Below are positions 7,123 to 13,664 of a stretch of DNA of 13,746 nucleotides, piece by piece. The DNA is from JBHIBD01 sp046758865 (GTDB lineage Bacteria > Planctomycetota > Brocadiia > Brocadiales > Bathyanammoxibiaceae), in the NCBI GenBank assembly GCA_046758865.1, contig JBHIBD010000060.1, positions 1-13,746 of the forward strand, read 5' to 3'. The notes beneath the pieces are model-generated. The model was not told where the DNA came from. It made no database searches and saw nothing but the letters and a program-made list of their open reading frames with translations. The translations under genes were made by a program, and so were the position numbers. Each line of letters starts with the position of its first letter. Positions within the stretch are counted from its first letter, which is position 1.

Positions 7123-8994
7123 TTAATCTTCATTTTTATTGGAGTTATTTATTGGTGTCCGAAAGAATGAATAACCATGTTCAACCTCATCCTCTCGAAT
7201 GATTTCTTTTCTATACCTTGAGATAATGCTGCTTCTGGTAACAATGCCAACAAGTTTTTTTGGGTTTTCATCGCTTACCACGGGCAGACTGTTGATATCC
7301 AGCATGCCGAGTTCGGTGAACACGTCTGCCAGGTTGGCGCTTGGAGTTACTGTTAGTGGGTCCCGCAGCGTCACGTCGTCCGCGACAAGGAGCTCCTGAG
7401 GGCCTTTGTCATAGATGGCCTTGCGCACCTGATGGAAGCTGACGATACCATAGAACTCGCCCTTTTCGTCTAACACAGGGACTATATCTGTCCTGCTCTT
7501 GTACAGGGTTCGCAGCATTTTAATAAATGATGACTCCCTGGTAACGTGGGAGAAGTCCTTTTCCATGATATCTGCAACCTGCACCCTTTCCAGAAGTGAC
7601 AGGTCTTGTCCAACCTCTATACGTTCTCCACGGCGTTTGCTCTTGAGGGTGTAGATAGAATCCTTCAAGAGACGCCTGGCTGCCAGGGTGCTTAGCACGC
7701 TGGTGAGCATTATGGGAATGACCTCGTGATAATCGCCAGTCAACTCGAACGTAATGAATATGGCCTGGATGGGGGCATGGGTTGCGCCTGCCAGAAACCC
7801 CGACATACCCACAACACCGTAGGCCTCGGCCGAGGCCATCTCGAAGGGGGCAATATGGTGGAACACCAGCCCAAAGGCACTGCCCATAAAGGCTCCGATA
7901 AACAAGGACGGTCCATATATGCCTCCAGACCCACCCGCCGCCAGGGTCACGGATGTAAGGATAATCTTCATAAGGCATAAGGTTATGATTAAAAATATGC
8001 TGAAGGAAGATGTATTATAGAGTAGTTTGTCCAGTGTTCCGAAACCTAGTCCAAAAAGCTGTGGAAGGAAGATACCCACTATACCAAGGATAGCCCCACC
8101 TATGACAGCCTTGGTCATGTAGTGAACATTTATTGACTTAAAGACGTCATCTAGGGTGTAAAGGGCCTTGGTAAAACCAGTGGCTAGGACCCCTGCGCAT
8201 ATCCCCAGCATACAGTATAGAATCAATTCCCAAGGGCTTTCTAAGGTAAAGGCAGGGACAAAAAAGGCAGGGTCATCCCCTATAAAAATTCGGGCCATTG
8301 CAGAGCCAACGACCGAGGATATTAGTACTGGTGTTATATTATTTAACCCCAAATTTCCCAGTATAACCTCTGATGCGAAGATAGTTCCGGTTATGGGTGC
8401 GTTGAAGACAGCGGCAAGACCTGCAGCGGCCCCACAGGCCACGAGTGTCTTCGTGCTGTTTTCTGACATTTTTAAGACCTGCCCAACGGTGGAGGCCAAT
8501 ACGGAGCCAACTTGCACACTGGGGCCTACCTGCCCTACAGACCCACCTGAGCCTATGCATATGGCGGAGACAACAGTCTTTACAATCGCCACACGGGGGC
8601 GCATCACGCCTGCCTTGCGTGCCATCGCAGACATGACTTCAGGTACACCGTGACCCTTTGCCTCTGTGGCATATCTATTGGCCAGAAAAGCAGCTATGAC
8701 AAGACCTGCACCAGGGATTAGCAGCACAAGTAGCGTGGTAGCAGTGAATCCTTCAAGGAAGTCACTGACGTTGTGCATGCCCGCGTGGGGGAAGCTATCG
8801 CCTATATCCAGAAATATGTAGTCATTAGATAGGGTTATAAGCTGCCTGAGACTGACTGCTGCTAAACCAACGAGAACACCAATAAGTGCAGCAACCATCA
8901 CCATGAAGGTGGGACCATACGCCTTTAGCTGCAGGACGATTTCTGCAAATCTCTTTTCATATTCCCTTAAATGGTCTTTTGAGATGAAATTCAT
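7123..8994 (-). CDS. ClC-family chloride channel/transporter with C-terminal CBS pair
   Basis: A 623-residue inner-membrane protein: a ClC membrane domain at about 25-445, then two CBS domains at about 472-530 and 537-597, which in this family bind adenine nucleotides and regulate gating. Signature segments are K-G-H-G-V-P-E-V (113-120, the usual bacterial form of the GSGIP filter), G-S-G-G-S-V-G-Q-V-G-P-S-V-Q (148-161), F-N-A-P-I-T-G (197-203) and G-G-S-G-G-I-Y-G-P-S (354-363). The second is where antiporters have G-R-E-G-P; here Gln155 and Val156 replace Arg and the gating Glu, read directly from CAG GTA at 8527-8532. Loss of that glutamate is known to uncouple proton exchange or open the gate, so passive chloride (or other anion) flow is more likely than H+/Cl- antiport. 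GAGG lies 4 nt upstream of the ATG. Single-gene unit, convergent with tldE. Confidence 0.93.
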   Translation of the reverse strand: MNFISKDHLREYEKRFAEIVLQLKAYGPTFMVMVAALIGVLVGLAAVSLRQLITLSNDYIFLDIGDSFPHAGMHNVSDFLEGFTATTLLVLLIPGAGLVIAAFLANRYATEAKGHGVPEVMSAMARKAGVMRPRVAIVKTVVSAICIGSGGSVGQVGPSVQVGSVLASTVGQVLKMSENSTKTLVACGAAAGLAAVFNAPITGTIFASEVILGNLGLNNITPVLISSVVGSAMARIFIGDDPAFFVPAFTLESPWELILYCMLGICAGVLATGFTKALYTLDDVFKSINVHYMTKAVIGGAILGIVGIFLPQLFGLGFGTLDKLLYNTSSFSIFLIITLCLMKIILTSVTLAAGGSGGIYGPSLFIGAFMGSAFGLVFHHIAPFEMASAEAYGVVGMSGFLAGATHAPIQAIFITFELTGDYHEVIPIMLTSVLSTLAARRLLKDSIYTLKSKRRGERIEVGQDLSLLERVQVADIMEKDFSHVTRESSFIKMLRTLYKSRTDIVPVLDEKGEFYGIVSFHQVRKAIYDKGPQELLVADDVTLRDPLTVTPSANLADVFTELGMLDINSLPVVSDENPKKLVGIVTRSSIISRYRKEIIREDEVEHGYSFFRTPINNSNKNED

Positions 8995-9044
8995 TTTTCC
9001 TCGGCGGCGTTAAGAGACGTTCAGGCCCACATATAAGGCATAAT

Positions 9045-9073
9045 AACATAAATTACCCCCAAGCCATTGTAAA
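9045..9073 (-). promoter_or_regulatory. Possible sigma-70 promoter of the ClC gene
   Basis: On the minus strand TTTACA (9073-9068) is followed after 17 nt by TATGTT (9050-9045), about 50 nt upstream of the start codon. Five of six and four of six consensus bases match. The region is AT-rich, so chance matches are possible. Confidence 0.35.
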
Positions 9074-9186
9074 TTCAATTCTGTTTTGGGTATCCTGGGT
9101 TTTAATAGAGAGGACACAGGTTGCGGGCTCATTGCGGAGGCTAGGTCGAGGATCGAACCCGTGGATTTGCTTATTTAGCGGGAGGT

Positions 9187-9205
9187 AGGCTGGCCCCCCC
9201 AGCCT
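9187..9205. other. GC-rich hairpin with C5 loop
   Basis: A perfect 7-bp stem, AGGCTGG with CCAGCCT, closes a loop of five C on the plus strand (five G on the minus strand). Flanking GGT (9184-9186) and ACC (9211-9213) could extend it with a bulge. No T-run follows on either strand, so it is not a classical terminator. It lies outside the predicted transcripts of both neighbours. Confidence 0.5.
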
Positions 9206-9261
9206 TCTTAACCATTATGGGAGATTGCACACGCTGGTGAGGGAACCAGACTAAATTTAGG

Positions 9262-9291
9262 TTGACTTATTCTCATGTAGAATTGTAAATT
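9262..9291 (+). promoter_or_regulatory. Possible sigma-70 promoter of the ferredoxin gene
   Basis: TTGACT (9262-9267, five of six consensus bases) is followed after 18 nt by TAAATT (9286-9291, four of six), about 75 nt upstream of the ferredoxin ATG. The match is fair but not unique in this AT-rich stretch. Confidence 0.4.
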
Positions 9292-9365
9292 ATATAGTGC
9301 TGTATTTAAGGTTTCTGCTTATATGGTTTTTAATGTCTGGCTCATAGAATAGAAGGGAGATAAAG

Positions 9366-9554
9366 ATGCGTGCAAGGGTAGACCCCGATGTGTGTACTGG
9401 CTGTGAGCTGTGTGTAACTAACTGTCCAGAAGTATTTGAAATGGAAGATGATAAAGCCGTTGCGAAGACCAACCCGGTCCCCGCTGAAGCGGAGGAGAAC
9501 TGTAAAAAGGCAGCGGAGGAATGCCCTGTAGAGGCTATCATAATTGAGGAATAG
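9366..9554 (+). CDS. Ferredoxin, single [4Fe-4S] type
   Basis: A 62-residue acidic cytoplasmic electron carrier. Cys10, Cys13 and Cys16 (C-T-G-C-E-L-C) with Cys53, followed by Pro54, are the four expected cluster ligands. Cys20 and Cys46 sit where Desulfovibrio- and Thermotoga-type ferredoxins with one cluster form a disulfide. The second cluster motif of clostridial 2[4Fe-4S] ferredoxins is absent. Length is typical. The ATG is preceded by GGGAG with a 6-nt spacer. No redox partner gene is adjacent, so the pathway served cannot be told from the window. Transcription probably ends at the hairpin 25 nt downstream. Confidence 0.93.
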   Translation: MRARVDPDVCTGCELCVTNCPEVFEMEDDKAVAKTNPVPAEAEENCKKAAEECPVEAIIIEE

Positions 9555-9579
9555 AGGAATCTTCCTTCAATTATTTAGG

Positions 9580-9606
9580 GAGGCAGCATCCATTTGATGC
9601 TGCCTC
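9580..9606. terminator. Bidirectional terminator between ferredoxin and rpmH
   Basis: A perfect 11-bp stem, GAGGCAGCATC (9580-9590) with GATGCTGCCTC (9596-9606), closes a 5-nt loop. On the plus strand it is followed by TTCTTT, serving the ferredoxin transcript. On the minus strand it lies just 8 nt beyond the rpmH stop and is followed by an A/T-rich tail with a poor U-tract. The position between convergent genes supports use in both directions. Confidence 0.8.
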
Positions 9607-9614
9607 TTCTTTCC

Positions 9615-9740
9615 CTAGATTTTCCGCCTCTTTGCCCTTCTTCTCTTGATTATGGCCCTTCCACCCTTAGTGCGCATCCTGGCCCTAAAACCGCTTATTC
9701 TTTTCTTCTTTACCGAACTTTTTCGTATCTTTACCTTCAA
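9615..9740 (-). CDS. rpmH: 50S ribosomal protein L34
   Basis: A 41-residue, very basic protein with the L34 signature G-F-R-A-R-M-R-T-K-G-G-R (17-28) followed by I-I-K-R-R-R-A-K-R-R-K. It is a component of the large ribosomal subunit that binds 23S rRNA. The start is TTG at 9740: GGAGG at 9748-9752 on the minus strand lies 7 nt upstream, and the distance from this start to the G-F-R-A-R-M motif (Met22) is the same as in E. coli L34. There is no ATG start, and the gene is under 50 codons, so automatic calling may miss it. The usual downstream partner rnpA is absent; the hairpin at 9580-9606 and the convergent ferredoxin gene follow instead. A promoter is suggested at 9776-9804. Confidence 0.93.
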   Translation of the reverse strand: MKVKIRKSSVKKKRISGFRARMRTKGGRAIIKRRRAKRRKI

Positions 9741-9775
9741 GGCAAATCCTCCAAATATGGGACTACGAGTCGCAC

Positions 9776-9804
9776 AAGGTATTTTAAAACAAAAAGTTTG
9801 TCAA
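9776..9804 (-). promoter_or_regulatory. Probable promoter of rpmH
   Basis: On the minus strand a perfect TTGACA (9804-9799) is followed after 17 nt by TACCTT (9781-9776). The -35 box is ideal and the -10 box weak (three of six). It lies about 36 nt upstream of the TTG start, which leaves a short leader holding the GGAGG. Confidence 0.5.
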
Positions 9805-9836
9805 GGATAGATCGTCATAAGTTGAAGAAAAAAAGG

Positions 9837-9865
9837 TTGACATGTTTGGTTGGAGTTGCTAATAT
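9837..9865 (+). promoter_or_regulatory. Probable sigma-70 promoter of the HU gene
   Basis: A perfect TTGACA (9837-9842), a 17-nt spacer and TAATAT (9860-9865, four of six) lie about 85 nt upstream of the HU start. It is the best promoter match in the window and is arranged back to back with the rpmH promoter, the two -35 boxes being about 32 bp apart. Confidence 0.6.
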
Positions 9866-9950
9866 CCCGCATTAGTTATTGAATTTCCTCAGCTTAGGTT
9901 AATTTTCTTTTCACCGTAATAAGCACTGTAAACAGCAGGGGGGAATACTT

Positions 9951-10250
9951 ATGCAAACCGTTACAAAAAGAGACTTGTGTGAGAAAATAGCCAGGAGGAC
10001 AAACAACACCCATACCACTGTTAAGGAAACTGTGCAGATGTTTCTTGATGAGGTCATATCTGAACTTTCCCAGGGGCGTCGCATTGAACTCAGAGATTTT
10101 GGAGTATTCGAGATACGTCAGCGGGCAGCCCGAAAGGCACGGAATCCAAGGACAGGGGCCGAGGCCTTTGTACCAGCTAAGAATGTGGTAGTTTTCAAGG
10201 TGGGTAAATTGATGAGGGAGAGGGTTGGTAGCGCTACCCTGCCGGCTTAG
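9951..10250 (+). CDS. HU/IHF family DNA-binding protein
   Basis: A 99-residue histone-like protein that bends DNA as a dimer and organises the nucleoid. Helices fill residues about 5-40, then the beta-arm: G-V-F-E-I-R-Q-R (51-58), R-N-P-R-T-G at 64-69, whose Pro66 is the residue that intercalates between base pairs, and P-A-K-N-V-V-V-F-K-V-G-K-L at 75-87. The arm and the Q-G-R-R-I-E-L-R-D-F segment look closer to IHF/HU-like variants than to E. coli HU, so heterodimer or sequence preference is open. AGGGGGG lies 7 nt before the ATG. A clear promoter is at 9837-9865. It stands alone, 110 nt before the next gene. Confidence 0.93.
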   Translation: MQTVTKRDLCEKIARRTNNTHTTVKETVQMFLDEVISELSQGRRIELRDFGVFEIRQRAARKARNPRTGAEAFVPAKNVVVFKVGKLMRERVGSATLPA

Positions 10251-10360
10251 CCTTTTGTCTTTTATAAGAGGCCGCTATTTTCAGACCCCCCTATTTGTAC
10301 GTGCTTATGGTGTGAGAGGGTAGTTCACGATAAGATTAAAGCTTACAATTAATTAAATAG

Positions 10361-10828
10361 ATGAGGATTGAAGAAGGCGTTGTAAGATCCGTTGGTAATG
10401 GCAAGGCCGTTGTAGAGATAAACAATATCTCGCCGGAGGAATGTGCTAGATGTGGGGTTTGTGTCAAGGCTGGAGATACGACAAGGCTCTTAGATGTAAA
10501 ATCAGTGCCCGGACTTGTACCCGGAGATAAGGTCACCCTTAAAATAGATTCGCCCCCCCTGTATAAAGGAATTTCTCTACTCCTCTTTCTACCTATTGTT
10601 GCATTCATCATTGGCTGTATCGTAGCAACAGAGATAGACTTTATCCTGCCCGAGGCAGATGATGCAAGGATGGGACTTGTGGGGCTCTTTTTCTTTCTAA
10701 TTAGCCTGGGCCTGGCTGGCCTATATGACAGGCATATTAGGGCAAAGGATTTGCTCCCACCAGAGATACTGTCTGTAGAAAATGGACAGAAAGACGTAAC
10801 GGAAGGGGAATATGCGGAAGGATATTGA
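10361..10828 (+). CDS. RseC/MucC family inner-membrane protein
   Basis: A 155-residue protein of the RseC/MucC family. The start E-E-G-V-V-R-S-V-G-N-G-K-A-V-V-E is the family's N-terminal beta domain. A cysteine cluster C28-A-R-C31-G-V-C34 follows, then two membrane helices at about 68-90 and 103-122, and a charged cytoplasmic tail. In known systems RseC takes part in reducing the SoxR [2Fe-2S] regulator together with Rsx/Rnf electron-transfer proteins, or in tuning sigma-E signalling; neither partner is in this window. Three cysteines could bind a metal or iron-sulfur centre (inference). No clear ribosome binding site precedes the ATG, so initiation may be weak. It overlaps the M20 gene by 17 nt, implying coupled translation. 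Confidence 0.85.
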   Translation: MRIEEGVVRSVGNGKAVVEINNISPEECARCGVCVKAGDTTRLLDVKSVPGLVPGDKVTLKIDSPPLYKGISLLLFLPIVAFIIGCIVATEIDFILPEADDARMGLVGLFFFLISLGLAGLYDRHIRAKDLLPPEILSVENGQKDVTEGEYAEGY

Positions 10829-12002
10829 TGAGTTCATTGAGGCCCACCGTGAAGAGCTCATCCAAATAGCCTGCGATTTAATAGCTGCAAAAACAGAAAA
10901 CCCACCCGGAAGAGAACGCCTGGCCGCCAAGGTGGTAGAGAAATACTTAGATAGCATCGGCATACAATATGAGGTCTTTGAGAAGGAGCCAGAGAGGACA
11001 AATATAGTTGCCAGGATTGGGGTAGGAAAACCATCGTTCCTGGTGGCATGCCACCTGGACGTAGTTCCCGCGGGCGATGGCTGGCACCAGGACCCTTTTA
11101 AGGCAACGGTAGTTGACGGAAAGGTAATTGGCCGTGGGGCCTCAGATAATAAGGGTCAGATGGCCGCCTGCATGGTCCTGGCAAGGTATCTCAAGGAAAG
11201 GGAAAGTTCCTTAAAGGGAGAGTTTATACTAGTTGGAGCGGCCGATGAGGAGAGAGGCTCTAGACTGGGGCTTGAGTATCTCCTAGGTGAATGCGGGCTC
11301 AAGGCCGACTTTGCTATCATCCCTGACATCTCCTACGGTATGAAAAAGATAGATGTCTGCGAAAAGGGGGCGTTGTTTATAGAGATTACATCCCACGGGA
11401 GACAGGCCCACGGCTCACGACCGGAGCAGGGCGTCAATGCCATATGGAACATGGTAGAGCTGCTTAATAAAATAAGGTCTATGCCCTTCAAATGTACCTC
11501 TTATCCGCTCTTTACGCCACCCACACTAAATCTAGGCACCATTCAAGGTGGTGCTGCAAGAAATATTGTGCCTGGGAGGTGTCAAGTGGGTATAGACATT
11601 CGATACCTCCCTGCTGAGACAAAGGAAGAGATAGTTAGGCGGATCCAGGACCTTATTGAAAAGGTAGAACAGGCCAATCCCCAGGCACATTTCGAACTTC
11701 AGGCAGTCTCTCACCTCCCACCCTCTGAGGTCTCTCACGATAATCCCCTAATCGAGCTCATTGAGAGGCACACAGAGAATGTCCTGGGCAGTAGGCCCGA
11801 GCTTATGGGACTTTCTGGTGCCACTGTTACAAAGCAATTGCTGGAGAGGGGTATAACAGCAGTAGGCTTTGGTCCGGGTGATGAGAACCAGGCCCACGTG
11901 GCCGACGAGTCTATCGATATACAGCAGCTCGTTGATTTTGCAAAAATAATGGCCCTGGTAAGCTGTGAATTACTGGGAGAAAACACCGCCCATCTGTTGT
12001 AA
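10812..12002 (+). CDS. M20-family metallopeptidase/deacylase (ArgE/DapE/CPG2 type)
   Basis: A 396-residue cytoplasmic di-zinc hydrolase. Expected metal ligands and catalytic residues are all present: His81 in C-H-L-D-V-V-P, with Asp83 next to it; the bridging Asp112 in G-R-G-A-S-D-N-K-G; the base Glu146 and ligand Glu147 in A-D-E-E-R-G; Asp172 in P-D-I-S; and His362 in Q-A-H-V-A-D-E near the end. The inserted dimerisation domain runs from about 187 to 300, including H-G-R-Q-A-H-G-S (His200) and A-A-R-N-I-V-P-G-R-C. Substrates in the family range from N-acetylornithine and succinyl-diaminopimelate to dipeptides; no neighbour in arginine or lysine synthesis narrows this. GGAAGGGG just upstream of the ATG supports the start. 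It ends 78 bp from the convergent aldehyde dehydrogenase gene. Confidence 0.92.
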   Translation: MRKDIDEFIEAHREELIQIACDLIAAKTENPPGRERLAAKVVEKYLDSIGIQYEVFEKEPERTNIVARIGVGKPSFLVACHLDVVPAGDGWHQDPFKATVVDGKVIGRGASDNKGQMAACMVLARYLKERESSLKGEFILVGAADEERGSRLGLEYLLGECGLKADFAIIPDISYGMKKIDVCEKGALFIEITSHGRQAHGSRPEQGVNAIWNMVELLNKIRSMPFKCTSYPLFTPPTLNLGTIQGGAARNIVPGRCQVGIDIRYLPAETKEEIVRRIQDLIEKVEQANPQAHFELQAVSHLPPSEVSHDNPLIELIERHTENVLGSRPELMGLSGATVTKQLLERGITAVGFGPGDENQAHVADESIDIQQLVDFAKIMALVSCELLGENTAHLL

Positions 12003-12080
12003 TTCTTGTCAAAATTTGCCGGAAGGGAACCATTTTCCACGGGAATATCTACAGGCAGCCTTCTTCTCTAAGGCCAGTAA

Positions 12081-13505
12081 TTAACGAAGGTTAAGTACCA
12101 ATACCCTCGGTTCGGTCATCTCCTCAATGGCATATCTGATTCCTTCTCGACCCATTCCGGAATCTTTTACACCGCCGTACGGCATATGGTCTGCCCTAAA
12201 GGTAGGAACATCATTGATAATAACACCGCCAACCTCAAGTGACCTATAGGCCAGAAAAATCTTGTTAATATCATTGGTAAATATACCCGCTTGGAGTCCA
12301 AAACGAGATTGGTTAATTTCATCAACGGCACGCTCAAAAGAGGAGAATCTGGTTATCGTAACAAGTGGCCCAAAGACCTCCTCACAGTTTATTCTCATGT
12401 CCGGGCGCGTGTCTACGACAATGGCAGGCTCCACAATATTATTTCCACGCAAGCTACCACCCACTAAAACCTTCGCCCCCTGGGATACCGACTCTTTTAG
12501 CCACCCCTCCACCCTCCTTCCTGCATCGGGGGTAATAAGCGGCCCAATGGATGTACTCTCCTCCAACGGGTTCCCCATCTTCAAGCCCCTTGCATGCCCT
12601 GTTAGTCGGTTGAGGAACGGCTCGTAGACCTCCTCGTGTACGTACAATCGCTGTAAGGATATGCAGGTCTGACCGCTGTAGACGAACGCCCCGTAGGCGG
12701 AGCGTTGGGCTGCAAGCTCTATATCGGCGTCTTTGTCAATTATTGCCCCAGCGTTTCCGCCAAGTTCCAGCAACACCTTCTTTTTTCCTGCCAGGGCCTT
12801 AAGTTTCCATCCCACCTGTGAACTCCCGGTAAAGGTCAGCATCTTGAGCCTGTCGTCTGCTACCATTCTTTCAGCCATAATAGAAGTACATGGTAGGACG
12901 CTAAACGCCCCTTGTGGCAGACCTGATTCCTTAACCACCTCTGCCAGGAGGAGTGCGGTTAATGGGGTGGCAGAGGCTGGTTTTATAATGATGGTGTTGC
13001 CTACAGCAATGGCTGGGGCGAGCTTGTGGCAGGTAAGGTTTAGAGGGAAATTAAATGGCGCTATTCCCAGTATGGGGCCAACGGGGAAGCGTCTCGTTAT
13101 CGCCACACGTCCTTTTGCCGATTCCAGCAGGTCAAGCGGTAAAAGCTCGCCGCCCATGCGCTTGGCCTCCTCTGTAGCAAGCTCCATGAGATGTATGGCC
13201 CTTTCCACCTCCCTCCTGGAATCTTTGATTGGCTTACCAGCCTCGAGGGTTATGGTCCTGGCAAATTTTTCACTGTACTTGGCGATGCCGTTGCGGATGT
13301 TGCAGAGAATTTTGGAACGTCTGTAGGTTGGTAGCGAGCTGGTCTCCCTGAAGGCTTCCGTGGCAGCACTTACGGCATCCTCTACATCACCTTCAGTCGG
13401 CCTGTAGGTTGTACCGACCACCTGACCGTCATAGGGGCTTCTTACCTCGAGGATTTCTGCCGTGTCCCGCCACTCTCCAGCCACCAGGAATTTGTGTCTT
13501 GCCAT
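12081..13505 (-). CDS. NAD(P)-dependent aldehyde dehydrogenase
   Basis: A 474-residue member of the aldehyde dehydrogenase superfamily, oxidising an aldehyde to the acid in the cytoplasm. All key residues are present: Asn152 in A-P-F-N-F-P, Lys175 in I-I-I-K-P-A-S, the F-T-G-S cofactor loop at 225-228, Glu247 in L-E-L-G-G-N, catalytic Cys281 in G-Q-T-C-I, and Glu376 in C-E-E-V-F-G-P. The N-F-P-L-N-L-T and S-G-Q-T-C-I-S-L-Q-R segments fit the group that includes archaeal lactaldehyde dehydrogenase and phosphonoacetaldehyde/sulfoacetaldehyde dehydrogenases, but the substrate cannot be assigned. The ATG has no good ribosome binding site and follows an AT-rich stretch; no better in-frame start is apparent. 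Apparently transcribed alone, convergent with the M20 gene. Confidence 0.93.
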   Translation of the reverse strand: MARHKFLVAGEWRDTAEILEVRSPYDGQVVGTTYRPTEGDVEDAVSAATEAFRETSSLPTYRRSKILCNIRNGIAKYSEKFARTITLEAGKPIKDSRREVERAIHLMELATEEAKRMGGELLPLDLLESAKGRVAITRRFPVGPILGIAPFNFPLNLTCHKLAPAIAVGNTIIIKPASATPLTALLLAEVVKESGLPQGAFSVLPCTSIMAERMVADDRLKMLTFTGSSQVGWKLKALAGKKKVLLELGGNAGAIIDKDADIELAAQRSAYGAFVYSGQTCISLQRLYVHEEVYEPFLNRLTGHARGLKMGNPLEESTSIGPLITPDAGRRVEGWLKESVSQGAKVLVGGSLRGNNIVEPAIVVDTRPDMRINCEEVFGPLVTITRFSSFERAVDEINQSRFGLQAGIFTNDINKIFLAYRSLEVGGVIINDVPTFRADHMPYGGVKDSGMGREGIRYAIEEMTEPRVLVLNLR

Positions 13506-13587
13506 GATATTAATATTTCTACAAGCCCCTGTGTTTTTGTCTATTATATTTAATTTTTTTTCCTTCCCTTAATGGCCTTCTTGCTTC

Positions 13588-13664
13588 CCCCTCCCTTGAG
13601 GGGAGGGGTTAGGGGAGGGTGGTATTCACCCCCACTCTTGCCCTCCCCCATCAAGGGGGAGGGC
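13588..13664. repeat. Double GC-rich hairpin repeat (REP-like)
   Basis: Two strong hairpins lie close together. The first pairs CCCCTCCC (13588-13595) with GGGAGGGG (13601-13608) around TTGAG. The second pairs GCCCTCCCCC (13640-13649) with GGGGGAGGGC (13655-13664) around ATCAA. The segment between them (13611-13639) again alternates G-runs and C-runs (AGGGGAGGGTGG, then CACCCCCAC). The pattern resembles dispersed intergenic palindromes in many bacteria. It sits 83 bp upstream of the aldehyde dehydrogenase start and lacks a following T-run on the plus strand. Confidence 0.7.

Larger units (their letters stand above)
8995..9365. other. Intergenic region between divergent ClC and ferredoxin genes
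   Basis: This 371-bp gap has a weak minus-strand promoter at 9045-9073, a plus-strand promoter at 9262-9291, a GC-rich hairpin at 9187-9205 and a tRNA-like but degenerate fold on the minus strand at 9139-9204. No protein-coding frame here looks real. Confidence 0.55.

Noticed and set aside
9594..9875. 93-codon plus-strand open frame
   Set aside because: It lies antisense to the clear L34 gene, has no ribosome site, and begins inside the terminator hairpin; the minus-strand reading explains the sequence.
10227..10238. Perfect palindrome GGTAGCGCTACC near the end of the HU gene
   Set aside because: It falls in coding sequence with no loop, and the next T-rich stretch is more than 10 nt away, so it is not supported as terminator or operator.
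12003..12080. Possible terminator between the convergent M20 and aldehyde dehydrogenase genes
   Set aside because: The only hairpin seen is a 5-bp GCCTT/AAGGC with no T-run on either side; too weak to report.
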